Below are positions 16,153 through 23,341 of a DNA stretch of 31,285 nucleotides, piece after piece. Position numbers and translations under genes: made by a program. Position 1 is the first letter of the stretch. Each line of letters begins with the position of its first letter. This DNA is from CAYNEI01 sp964396185. Its GTDB lineage: Archaea; Thermoplasmatota; SW-10-69-26. Location: NCBI GenBank assembly GCA_964396185.1, contig CAYNEI010000027.1, positions 1-31,285 of the forward strand, read 5' to 3'. The notes beneath the pieces were generated by a model that saw only the letters and a program-made list of their open reading frames with translations, ran no database searches and was not told where the DNA came from.

Positions 16153-17169
16153 TTGACCTCCCACGGCCTCGAGACAGGCATCATCAGCGACGTGCTGCTG
16201 CCCATCTCGCTGGCCATCATCATGTTCGGCATGGGCATGAGCCTCCGGAGGAAGGACTTCACCTCCATCTTCACCGCACCCAAAGGCGTGCTCATCGGGC
16301 TCGTGGGTCAACTCATCCTGCTCCCCATGGCCGGTGCCACCGTGGTCTTCCTCTTCGTCAAGTACCAGGACCTCTCCACCCCCCTGGCCCTGGGCGTGCT
16401 CGTGCTGGCCGCCTCCCCCGGGGGCGCCACCAGCAACCTGCTCACCTTCCTCTCCCGAGGCGACCACGCCCTTTCCATCGCGCTGACCACCGTTGTGAGC
16501 CTGGCCAGCTTCATCACCACGCCCGCCGTGCTCTACATCGCCACCACGGCGCTCTTCGGCAACCCGCAGCTCGTGCAGATGGACCTCGGCCAGCTCATGG
16601 CCCTGGTCCTCGGCATCGTGGGCATCCCGGTGGTCTTCGGGATGTGGGTCGGCAACACCTTCCCCCGGTTCAAGAAAGCAGCCGACCAACCCGTTCGCAT
16701 CGCGGGTGTGGTGATCCTGGCCGTGCTCATCGCCGGCGTGATCTACGAGAACCGCGCTGGCTTCTGGAGCCTGGCCGCGGACACCGTGCCGGCCGCGCTT
16801 GTGCTCAACGCCCTCGCGCTCATCGCTGGGGCCAGCCTGGCCCTCGCGGCCGGGCTCGGATCGGCTGAGCGCCGCGCGGTGATCATCGAGGTCGGCTTCC
16901 AGAACGGTACGCTGGCCATCGTGCTGGCCGTGAGCCAGCTCAACTCACCGCAAGCCGCCCTCATGCCCGGCTTCTACTCGCTGGTCATGTTCGTCACAGG
17001 CGGCCTGCTCGCCTGGGGCTGGTCCAGCCTGGACGCTGCCCGAGACGCCCAGAAAGCTGCCGAACCACCCCCACCCGGCATCCTCGACCCCCTGCGTCCA
17101 GCTCGGGGCTCGCTTGACGTCGTCGTCGTGCCCGTTGCCCAGTCGCTCAAGCACGAAGGCACAAAGTGA
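16153..17169 (+). CDS. BASS/SBF-family sodium-dependent transporter
   Basis: The protein of about 338 residues resembles the bile acid:sodium symporter family (COG0385). It has the usual series of about ten helices, an early LPISLAIIMFGMGMSLRRKDF, the Gly/Ser-rich crossing region LAASPGGATSNLLTFLSRGD, and a second unwound region EVGFQNGTLAIVLA that mirrors it. Bacterial and plastid members import organic anions with Na+. I chose TTG 16153 from the promoter spacing; an upstream in-frame codon at 16111 would place the TATA box inside the gene. It lies 86 bases before the TenA pair on the same strand, so a thiamin-precursor substrate is conceivable but unproven. Confidence 0.8.
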   Translation: MTSHGLETGIISDVLLPISLAIIMFGMGMSLRRKDFTSIFTAPKGVLIGLVGQLILLPMAGATVVFLFVKYQDLSTPLALGVLVLAASPGGATSNLLTFLSRGDHALSIALTTVVSLASFITTPAVLYIATTALFGNPQLVQMDLGQLMALVLGIVGIPVVFGMWVGNTFPRFKKAADQPVRIAGVVILAVLIAGVIYENRAGFWSLAADTVPAALVLNALALIAGASLALAAGLGSAERRAVIIEVGFQNGTLAIVLAVSQLNSPQAALMPGFYSLVMFVTGGLLAWGWSSLDAARDAQKAAEPPPPGILDPLRPARGSLDVVVVPVAQSLKHEGTK

Positions 17170-17227
17170 TGAACGAAGGCACCAAGCGGGACTGACAGTG
17201 TCCGCGATGCAACAAGTACGTAAACTC

Positions 17228-17243
17228 GCCCGCGATGGCGGGC
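17228..17243 (+). promoter_or_regulatory. 6-bp hairpin just upstream of the TenA operon
   Basis: GCCCGC and GCGGGC form a perfect stem around a GATG loop, ending 12 bases before ATG 17256. A weak TATA-like GTACGTAAAC (17216-17225) precedes it. It may be an operator or an RNA element; it is too small for a TPP riboswitch. Confidence 0.35.
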
Positions 17244-17255
17244 TAGGGAGACCCC

Positions 17256-17924
17256 ATGGGCATCAGCAAGGAGATGCGATCGGCAGCAGACGAGGTCTGG
17301 CAAGCCCAACTGGACCATCCGTTCGTCCAGGGCATCGGGACAGGCGAACTCGAAACCCACCGCTTCGAGCACTGGGTCCGCCAGGACTACCTCTACCTCC
17401 AGGAGTTCAGCCGCGTCTTCGCCTACGCCGCAGCCAAGGCGCCCACCCTGGACCAGATGGGCTGGTACGCCAGCGTGCTCGACCTCACCCTCAACGAGGA
17501 GATGGCCCTCCACCGCAGCTACGCCGAGCGCTTCGGCATCACGCGCGAAGAGCTCGAGGCCGAGACGCAGTGGCCCACCACCCGGGCTTACACCGACCTG
17601 CTCGTGCGCACGGCAGCCCAAGGTGAGCTCGATGAGCTCGTGGCCACGCTGCTCCCCTGCTCCTGGGGCTACGGCTTCGTCGGGGCGCATCTCGAGCAGG
17701 CCTACCCGGAGCCCGAGGATGACCGGTACGCCGACTGGATCGCCATGTACACCAGCCAGGAGTACGTGGACGCGGTCACGTGGCTCAAAGACGAGATGGA
17801 TCGCCTGGCAGCCCACGCATCCCCCGAGCGACGCACACACCTGGTGGACCTGTTCGTGCTCTCCAGCCGGTACGAGCACGCGTTCTGGGAGATGTGCTGG
17901 CACGGGGAGCAGTGGTCCCCATGA
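17256..17924 (+). CDS. tenA: TenA, Cys-type aminopyrimidine aminohydrolase
   Basis: The 222-residue protein is a TenA/thiaminase II. Active-site residues sit at family positions: Asp44 and Tyr47 (VRQDYLYLQEF), Cys135 (LLPCSWGYG), Tyr139 and Glu207 (SSRYEHAFWEM). The family hydrolyses aminopyrimidine products of thiamin breakdown, such as aminomethyl-HMP, to HMP for re-use in thiamin synthesis. The last codon overlaps the ATG of the second TenA-like gene (ATGA), so the two proteins are made together. Confidence 0.92.
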   Translation: MGISKEMRSAADEVWQAQLDHPFVQGIGTGELETHRFEHWVRQDYLYLQEFSRVFAYAAAKAPTLDQMGWYASVLDLTLNEEMALHRSYAERFGITREELEAETQWPTTRAYTDLLVRTAAQGELDELVATLLPCSWGYGFVGAHLEQAYPEPEDDRYADWIAMYTSQEYVDAVTWLKDEMDRLAAHASPERRTHLVDLFVLSSRYEHAFWEMCWHGEQWSP

Positions 17925-18625
17925 CCGGCCAAGCCGTCCCGGACCGCTACGAGGCCTACGCGAAGCAGACCCCCGACGCGCGGTTCACCGACTGGTTGCA
18001 AGCGCGCAGCGAGCCGGCGTGGACCGAGGCGACCCAGCACCGGTTCATCGACGAGCTCGCCGAGGGCGCATTGGACCCCTCGGTCTACCGCCGCTACCTC
18101 GTCCAGGACCACGCCTTCCTCAAGACCCTGGTGGCCTTGCTCGGCCACGCCGTGGCCCAAGCACCCACCATCGAGCAGGCACGGCCCTACGTGGTCTTCC
18201 TGGACGCCTTGACCAACGAGGAGAACGACTACTTCCAACGGGCCCTGGAGGCCCTCGAGGTCCCAGTCAGTGAGCGCCAGGACCCGTGGCTCTCGCCGGT
18301 CACCGAGGAGTTCCGGTCGCTGCTGACCACGGGCGCCGAGGAAGGCGCCTACGCCGAGACCCTGGCGGTGCTGCTCCCGGTGGAATGGGTCTACCTCGAC
18401 TGGGCCTCCCAGCACGCAGACGCCAGCCCCGAGGCCTGGTACCTCTCGGAGTGGATCGATCTGCACGCCAACCCCGAGTTCGAGGCGTTCGTTTCCTGGA
18501 TGCGCACCGAGCTGGACACCCTGGGCCCCACCCTGGGGCCAGCGCGCCAGGAACGCGTGGAGGAGCTCTTCACGAGGGTGGCCGAGCTGGAGGTCGCCTT
18601 CTGGGAGCAAGCCTACGAGTCGTGA
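17921..18625 (+). CDS. TenA-like protein of the Glu type (TenA_E)
   Basis: The 234-residue protein is a second TenA-fold member. It keeps the Asp of the first motif (YLVQDHAFLKTL, Asp63) and the C-terminal Glu (AELEVAFWEQ, Glu224), but at the Cys135 site of TenA it reads LLPVEWVYL, with Val154-Glu155 replacing Cys-Ser. This is the hallmark of the TenA_E group, which in plants acts on N-formyl- and aminomethyl-pyrimidine degradation products in thiamin salvage. The gene overlaps tenA by four bases. A two-step salvage of damaged pyrimidines is the likely joint role. Confidence 0.83.
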   Translation: MTGQAVPDRYEAYAKQTPDARFTDWLQARSEPAWTEATQHRFIDELAEGALDPSVYRRYLVQDHAFLKTLVALLGHAVAQAPTIEQARPYVVFLDALTNEENDYFQRALEALEVPVSERQDPWLSPVTEEFRSLLTTGAEEGAYAETLAVLLPVEWVYLDWASQHADASPEAWYLSEWIDLHANPEFEAFVSWMRTELDTLGPTLGPARQERVEELFTRVAELEVAFWEQAYES

Positions 18626-18684
18626 CCCAATCCCCTGTCGCCGCGCTTCTTGCCGAATCCAAATGACGGGTCTGAACACGACAC

Positions 18685-18705
18685 GCCCGAGCGGACGGCT
18701 CGGGC
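18685..18705 (+). terminator. 8-bp hairpin downstream of the TenA pair
   Basis: GCCCGAGC (18685-18692) and GCTCGGGC (18698-18705) form a perfect stem around a 5-base loop, 59 bases past the stop codon. There is no T-run, so a role as transcription terminator is uncertain. A second hairpin, GAAGCT/AGCTTC, lies at 18740-18756. Confidence 0.45.
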
Positions 18706-18780
18706 TGCTCGGCTGGCCTCCGGCCACCCTTGAGGACACGAAGCTCACAAAGCTTCTAACCAGTACCTTCGTGGCGGCCC

Positions 18781-18929
18781 TGTCAAGTTAAGGCAGGACC
18801 ACGACGTTCACGACGGGTGCACGACGGTCACGAAGGACAAAACGCTACTCCCGCCACACCTGGGCCGTCGTGCCCGTCGCGTTTCGTCGTGCCCGTCGTG
18901 TTCCCTCGCAGCGCAGGGTTAAGTTGACA
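18781..18929. mobile_element. MITE-like 149-bp element with inverted ends and subterminal repeat quartets
   Basis: The ends TGTCAAGTTAA (18781-18791) and TTAAGTTGACA (18919-18929) are inverted repeats with one mismatch. The element is flanked on both sides by the pentamer GGCCC (18776-18780 and 18930-18934), as expected for a 5-bp target duplication. Inside, CACGACG-type heptamers start at 18800, 18809, 18820 and 18829, and inverted copies start at 18866, 18875, 18885 and 18894. The spacing is 9-11-9 and 9-10-9, a mirrored arrangement. There is no open frame, so any transposase would act in trans. A protein-binding locus such as an origin or partition site is an alternative reading. Confidence 0.6.
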
Positions 18930-19029
18930 GGCCCACCTTCGTGCCCCCGATGGAACCACTGTCTTGCGGCCAAATGGCCGCTTGCTTCCGGTCCTGGCGG
19001 ACCGGCGTGTTGAGTCCACTGCGACGCGC

Positions 19030-21624
19030 TCACGGGGCCGGTGAGCCCGTGCCCCCGAGCAGGACGAGCACGGCGCCGTCGATCTTGTTGTCGCTCGTGC
19101 GGTACGGGTGGATCTGCAGCTCGTAGCTGCGACCCTCATCGTCCTTGATCTGGAACACCTCGACATGGAGCGAGTCGAGCACGTCCAGGATCTTCTCCTT
19201 GAGGTTGTCCACCTCCAGGGAGTGGTTGATGTCCGTGAGGGGTCGGCCCATGTCGGCGGGGATGAGGTTGAGCATCTCCTCGGCTTTGGGCGTCCAGCGC
19301 CGGATGCGCAGGTCCGGGCCGAGCATGAGGATGGGGATGGACACGCTGTTGAGCAGGTTGATGAGGTCGTTGTTGACCTTCTGGATGTCCTCGTTTCGCT
19401 GTTGGATCTCCTCGTTGAGGGTCTTGAGCTCCTCGTTGGTGGACTGGAGCTCCTCCTTGGCCGTTTCCAGCTCCTCGTTGGTGGACTGGAGCTCCTCGTT
19501 GCTGGACAGGGCCTCCTCGTTGGCCGAGCGCAGCTCCTCGTTGGTGGCCTCGTACTCCTCGACCACGGAGTCCAGGTACTCCCGTGTGGCCGCCAGCTCG
19601 TTCTCAAGGCGCTCGACCCGCTCGTCGGTGGCCTCGCCCTCGTGGGTGGACCCGAAGAGCCGCTCGAAGAACCCGGCTTTGCCTCCCTCACCGCTCTTCC
19701 CGACGCGTGCCTCAGCGTCTTTCTCCCTCGGTTCGAGGACCACCAGGAAGTAGGGTTCATCCGGGGAAGGGCCCCGGAGCGGGTGGACCACGATGTCCAC
19801 CCTCTGCGAGCCGTCCGTCCCTCCGTGGTCGACCTCCTCGCGGGTGATCGGCTCGCCTGTCTGCTTGGCTTCGTCCACCGCGCTGCGGATGGCCAGCCCC
19901 AAGCGCTGGCGGGCGGCCTTCATGACGTTGAGGCTGGCTTGGCCTGGCGTGTGCTCGATGTACGGGCCGGTGGCGCCACGGAACTCGAGGATCTCCAGGT
20001 TCTCGTTGATCACGAGCCCCGGTGGTGAATACTGTTCGAGCATCGTCTCGTTGATCGCCTGCTCAAGGTCCTCCTCGCTCCAGGATCCCTTCCGCGGCTG
20101 CCCACCCGACGGCGCCCCGGTCGACGGCGGGAAGATCCGGGGCAGCTCGTTGAACAGGGGGCTGGGAACACCCTCGCGCTTGCGGAAGATGTGCTGATCC
20201 CCGTGGAGGGCCTGGAAGAGCTTCTCGCCGGCCCTCACGTTCTCAGAGCTCCCAAGCACGAGGAACCCGGGCGAGGCCAGCGCGTAGTGGAGCACGGCGA
20301 CCACCCGTCGCTGGAGCTCGGCTTCGAGGTAGATGAGCAGGTTACGGCAACTCACCAGATCGATCTTCGAGAACGGCGGGTCGCGGGTGACGTCCTGGAC
20401 CGCGAAGATGCACATGCCGCGGATGCTCTTCGAGATGACATAGTCTGTCCCCTCCCGGGTGAAGAACCGTTGGAGGCGCTCCTCGGAGATGTCCTCGCTC
20501 ACGCTCTCCGGGTAGACCCCCTGACGGGCGGTCTCGATGGACCGGTCGCTCACGTCGGTGCCGAAGATCTGGATTGGGTGATCGAGGCCCTCGGCCTCCA
20601 GGTACTCCACCAGCGCGATGGCCAGGGAGTAGGGCTCCTCGCCTGTGGCGCAGGCCGGCACCCAGATGCGGATCGGCTCGTCCTGTGGCCGGTCCTTCAC
20701 GAGCTCCGGGAACACCTCGTCGCGGAGCACCTCGTAGATACCCTCGTCCCGGAAGAACCGCGTGACCGTGATGAGGATCTCGTCGTAGAGCTTGTTCGCC
20801 TCGGCCGGGTGCTCGCGCAGGTAAGCCAGGTAGTCTTCCAGGGTCTCTTTCCGGTTGGCCATCATGCGCCGGTGGATCCGGCGCTGCAGGGTCGAGCGCT
20901 TGTAGTGGGAGAAGTCAACGCCGGTCTGCTCGCGCAGGATCCGGAAGATCTCCTGGAACCCGTGCTCGGTGCTCGCCAGGACACCCTGGTCGGCCGGGTC
21001 CTGGCTGGAAGCGACCAGGGGGTGGCTACCCAGCCGGGAGAGCTCGCGGGCGATCTCGGTGGGCGGGAGCACGAAATCCACGTGGCCGGCCTCGACGGCG
21101 TTGTTGGGCATGTCGGGGTAGGCGGCCGAGGCGCGGTCTTGAGCGAAGGTGAAGCCGCCTGCCGCCTTGATCTCACGCAACCCATGCACACCATCCGAGA
21201 GGGTTCCGGAGAGGATCACGCCGATCGCACTGTTCCCCCGGTCCTCTGCGAGCGAGCGGAAGAAGCGGTCGATGATGTTGTGGTGCCCGCGCCCGGGCTC
21301 GCGCGGCTCGAGGCGAAGCACGCCATCCCGGATCTCCATCTGGGATGCAGGCGGGATGATGTAGACGTTGTCCGGAGCCACCCGGGCCCCGTCCGTGGCT
21401 TCCTGGACGCTCAACTGGGTCTTGGAGGCCAACCGGTTGGCCAGGTGGCTCTCCTGGGTGGGGTCGAGGTGGTGGACGAGCACCAAGGCCACGCCGGTCT
21501 CATCCGAGAGCGCGCCGAGCAACTCGGAGGTCGCCTCGAACCCTCCAGCTGAGGCGCCCACCGCAACGATGGGGAAGAGAGGCTTGTTCTCCCCTGCATC
21601 CGATGTCTCCCCGTCCGCCGACAT
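19030..21624 (-). CDS. CheB-CheR-coiled-coil-PAS signalling protein without kinase domain
   Basis: The 864-residue protein fuses several signalling domains. Residues about 17-200 are a CheB methylesterase domain with the triad Ser25 (VGASAGGF), His52 (VHHLDP) and Asp144 (LSGTLSDGVHG). Residues about 217-485 are a CheR methyltransferase with the AdoMet motif PACATGEEPYS. A PAS-like segment follows (about 520-635), then a long coiled coil built of EELQSTNEELETAKEEL-type heptads (about 665-755), then a PAS domain ending at the C-terminus. Related bacterial proteins usually continue into a histidine kinase; this one stops. No receiver domain precedes CheB. It may act with the separate PAS-kinase encoded at 23342-24523. 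No chemoreceptor or archaellum genes are in the window. Confidence 0.93.
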   Translation of the reverse strand: MSADGETSDAGENKPLFPIVAVGASAGGFEATSELLGALSDETGVALVLVHHLDPTQESHLANRLASKTQLSVQEATDGARVAPDNVYIIPPASQMEIRDGVLRLEPREPGRGHHNIIDRFFRSLAEDRGNSAIGVILSGTLSDGVHGLREIKAAGGFTFAQDRASAAYPDMPNNAVEAGHVDFVLPPTEIARELSRLGSHPLVASSQDPADQGVLASTEHGFQEIFRILREQTGVDFSHYKRSTLQRRIHRRMMANRKETLEDYLAYLREHPAEANKLYDEILITVTRFFRDEGIYEVLRDEVFPELVKDRPQDEPIRIWVPACATGEEPYSLAIALVEYLEAEGLDHPIQIFGTDVSDRSIETARQGVYPESVSEDISEERLQRFFTREGTDYVISKSIRGMCIFAVQDVTRDPPFSKIDLVSCRNLLIYLEAELQRRVVAVLHYALASPGFLVLGSSENVRAGEKLFQALHGDQHIFRKREGVPSPLFNELPRIFPPSTGAPSGGQPRKGSWSEEDLEQAINETMLEQYSPPGLVINENLEILEFRGATGPYIEHTPGQASLNVMKAARQRLGLAIRSAVDEAKQTGEPITREEVDHGGTDGSQRVDIVVHPLRGPSPDEPYFLVVLEPREKDAEARVGKSGEGGKAGFFERLFGSTHEGEATDERVERLENELAATREYLDSVVEEYEATNEELRSANEEALSSNEELQSTNEELETAKEELQSTNEELKTLNEEIQQRNEDIQKVNNDLINLLNSVSIPILMLGPDLRIRRWTPKAEEMLNLIPADMGRPLTDINHSLEVDNLKEKILDVLDSLHVEVFQIKDDEGRSYELQIHPYRTSDNKIDGAVLVLLGGTGSPAP

Positions 21625-21696
21625 GGTTCACATTCCCCCGAAGTGCTCCTGCTCGGCCGCAGCGGCCGGCAGGGGCCTTGCGTCAACGGTGAAGCC

Positions 21697-21712
21697 CACA
21701 ATATGGATAAGC
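21697..21712. promoter_or_regulatory. Shared divergent TATA region
   Basis: The AT-rich CAATATGGATAAG between the divergent CheB-CheR and HTH-FHA genes reads as CTTATCCATATTG on the other strand, so it could serve both. It would leave leaders of about 50-60 bases for the minus-strand gene and over 100 bases for the plus-strand gene; a second weak box, CTTGATAG (21802-21809), lies nearer to the plus-strand start. Confidence 0.4.
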
Positions 21713-21847
21713 GTTCCTTCCCGCCAACGGGACCTTTGCCCGGGCAAGGCGTTGCTCACCACCTCCACGTCCCCTGAGGACCCGAACATCGTCGGACGAC
21801 CCTTGATAGTCCGCGACGTCCACCAAGGGTCTGGGTGCGTGATCTCC

Positions 21848-22678
21848 ATGGATGAGAACTTGGCAGCGCTGGCACGGTGCTTCCGTGCGCTCGGGTACGA
21901 GAACAGGCTCGAACTGCTCTCGATGCTCACCGAAGCCCGCACGTTGAACGACATCGATCTGAGCCCTGCCAACCCAGGTCCTGACGAGAACGCAGACCGC
22001 ACCCTCACACGTCAGGGCATCCAGTACCACCTCGACCAACTCCTCGAACAAGGCCTCATCCACGTCGGACAGCACGACGCGCCCGGACAGCGACCCCGTC
22101 GCGTCTACGAGATCGACAGGGGCCGGCTGTTCCTGCTCACCGAGCAGATCCAAGACCTGCTCGTCGCCCGCCAGACCACCCCCAGCCGCGCCGGGAACGG
22201 TGGCACCCGCCACGCGACCGACGGCAACCGAGAACCGGACCGCGCACCAACGCGCCCGAACACGCCCTACCTCGCCGTCGTCCACGGACCCGCCCGCGGG
22301 CGGCTGATCACCCTGGCCGATCACATCATCTCCGAGGACCGGGGATGGGTCATCGGCCGATCCGACAACGCGCACATCCAGCTCCCGATCGATCCGCTCG
22401 TCGCTGACGAGCACGCTGAGATCCTTCCCACCGACGAGGGCTTCGAGGTCCTCGACCTGCGCACCTCCGGACGCACGGAGGTCAACTGGGACCCCGTTCC
22501 CCTGGGCGGCAGCCACCCGCTGGCCAGCGGTGATGTCATCGGCGTCGGCCATTCTCTGCTCGTGTTCAGCCACCCCGGCGCCACCCCAACCGTGCCAGAG
22601 GCCGCCTCGCAAGCTGCACCCACAACCGACAAGGTGGCAGGCGAAGGCATCGCCCAGAACCCACCAGCGGGCCGGTGA
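21848..22678 (+). CDS. Winged-helix (ArsR-like) regulator fused to an FHA domain
   Basis: The product of about 276 residues starts with a winged-helix DNA-binding domain (ALARCFRALGYENRLELLSMLTE, then RQGIQYHLDQLLEQGLIHV), followed by a short linker and an FHA domain (about 145-240: GRLITLADHIISEDRGWVIGRSDNAHIQL and onward). The FHA Gly-Arg (IGRSD) is kept, but the usual S-R-x-H phosphothreonine-contact motif reads ADEHAEI, so Ser and Arg are missing. It may bind DNA under control of a phosphoprotein or of another partner. ATG 21848 is preferred; an in-frame GTG at 21839 fits the spacing from a weak TATA box. It is divergent from the CheB-CheR gene. Confidence 0.82.
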   Translation: MDENLAALARCFRALGYENRLELLSMLTEARTLNDIDLSPANPGPDENADRTLTRQGIQYHLDQLLEQGLIHVGQHDAPGQRPRRVYEIDRGRLFLLTEQIQDLLVARQTTPSRAGNGGTRHATDGNREPDRAPTRPNTPYLAVVHGPARGRLITLADHIISEDRGWVIGRSDNAHIQLPIDPLVADEHAEILPTDEGFEVLDLRTSGRTEVNWDPVPLGGSHPLASGDVIGVGHSLLVFSHPGATPTVPEAASQAAPTTDKVAGEGIAQNPPAGR

Positions 22679-22975
22679 AGGGCAAAGGAACGGTTGCTCT
22701 ACGTCACTCGCCTTTGTATCAGGCAACCTCGTTCTTGACTCGCGGAAGGGGGCTTTGAGCTTGGCTTTCTAGCTGGCACCCGTACGATGACCATCGGTGG
22801 GTACTGGGAACCCGGCGGGCCAGCAGAGCACGCGACACCCCCATCGCTCGGCAGGACCCCCTCACCCCATCGACCAGTTGCTGGCGCCTCCCGTGGCGGC
22901 CCCCCCATCCACCGCCGCGCTCACGGCCCATCGAGGCTCACTCCTCCCTCGATGGCCGCCGGGTTCCCCCAACGT
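22679..22975. other. Gene-free region carrying a structured element
   Basis: No credible protein is encoded on either strand. The first 127 bases show no pattern beyond weak A/T patches (22711, 22765). The rest is the multi-helix fold at 22806-22968 described separately. Confidence 0.6.
22806..22968 (-). ncRNA. Candidate structured RNA with a four-helix junction (family unknown)
   Basis: A perfect 13-bp stem closes the element (22806-22818 with 22956-22968). Inside and directly abutting it are a 7-bp stem (22819-22825 with 22879-22885), a 5-bp stem (22895-22899 with 22912-22916) extended across a bulge by CCGT/ACGG (22891-22894 with 22923-22926), and a perfect 9-bp hairpin (22928-22936 with 22947-22955). 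Only short joints remain unpaired between helices. I assign the minus strand because its loops are purine-rich (GAGGAGTGAG, TGGATGGGGGGG) and because the element begins eight bases after the stop codon of the minus-strand gene at 22976. It does not show RNase P, SRP or tRNA consensus motifs. A large DNA palindrome or a 3'-UTR stabiliser is the alternative. Confidence 0.45.
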
Positions 22976-23296
22976 TCACAGCCCAGAGGGTAACCCAGGC
23001 AACGCCTTCCCCATCCCCAGGTACTCCACGCACTGCTCGCAGTGGTCCCTCAACGCCTTCACCTCCCAGCGATCCTCGAGCTTGCCCAGACGCTGCTTGG
23101 CCTGTTGGAAGTGATCCACGGCGGCGCCTGCTTGCCCGATGGAGGCATCCCGGTGGCCAGCCGCGATGAGCAGGTAGGCATGCGCGAGCTCATCCCCGGT
23201 CTGCTTCCAGGCCGCCTCGAGCTCGTCATCCATGGCCGCGCGGTGGTGATCGCCGCGCTCCATGGCTTCGAGGTAGGTGTCCTTGTCTAGCCCCAT
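22976..23296 (-). CDS. Small helical protein, possibly DUF309-like
   Basis: This 106-residue, all-helical protein has His/Glu pairs near the N-terminus (ERGDHHRAAMDDELEAAWK), an Ala-rich central helix (AHAYLLIAAGHRDASIGQAGAAVDHFQQAKQRL) and two Cys near the end (HCEQCVEYL). The pattern is reminiscent of DUF309, whose function is unknown, but the match is weak; a TPR-like helical hairpin is also possible. ATG 23296 lies about 27 bases after CTTGAACTTGG (minus strand), supporting a leaderless start. It follows the histidine-kinase gene on the same strand by 45 bases. Confidence 0.5.
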   Translation of the reverse strand: MGLDKDTYLEAMERGDHHRAAMDDELEAAWKQTGDELAHAYLLIAAGHRDASIGQAGAAVDHFQQAKQRLGKLEDRWEVKALRDHCEQCVEYLGMGKALPGLPSGL

Positions 23297-23341
23297 GGGC
23301 CGAGAGTGGCCTCTTCCAAGTTCAAGGTTCAGCTCGAACGA

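Larger units (their letters stand above)
18626..19029. other. Intergenic region between convergent genes
   Basis: There is no gene here. It holds two hairpins after the TenA pair (18685-18705 and 18740-18756) and a compact MITE-like element (18781-18929). The remaining roughly 100 bases up to the end of the CheB-CheR gene show nothing recognisable. Confidence 0.7.

Noticed and set aside
17170..17255. TPP riboswitch upstream of tenA
   Set aside because: The gap is only 86 bases and lacks the CUGAGA and GAUAAU-type conserved cores; only a generic 6-bp hairpin is present.
22806..22968. RNase P RNA, SRP RNA or large tRNA-like gene
   Set aside because: None of the conserved cores of these families that I know was found on either strand.
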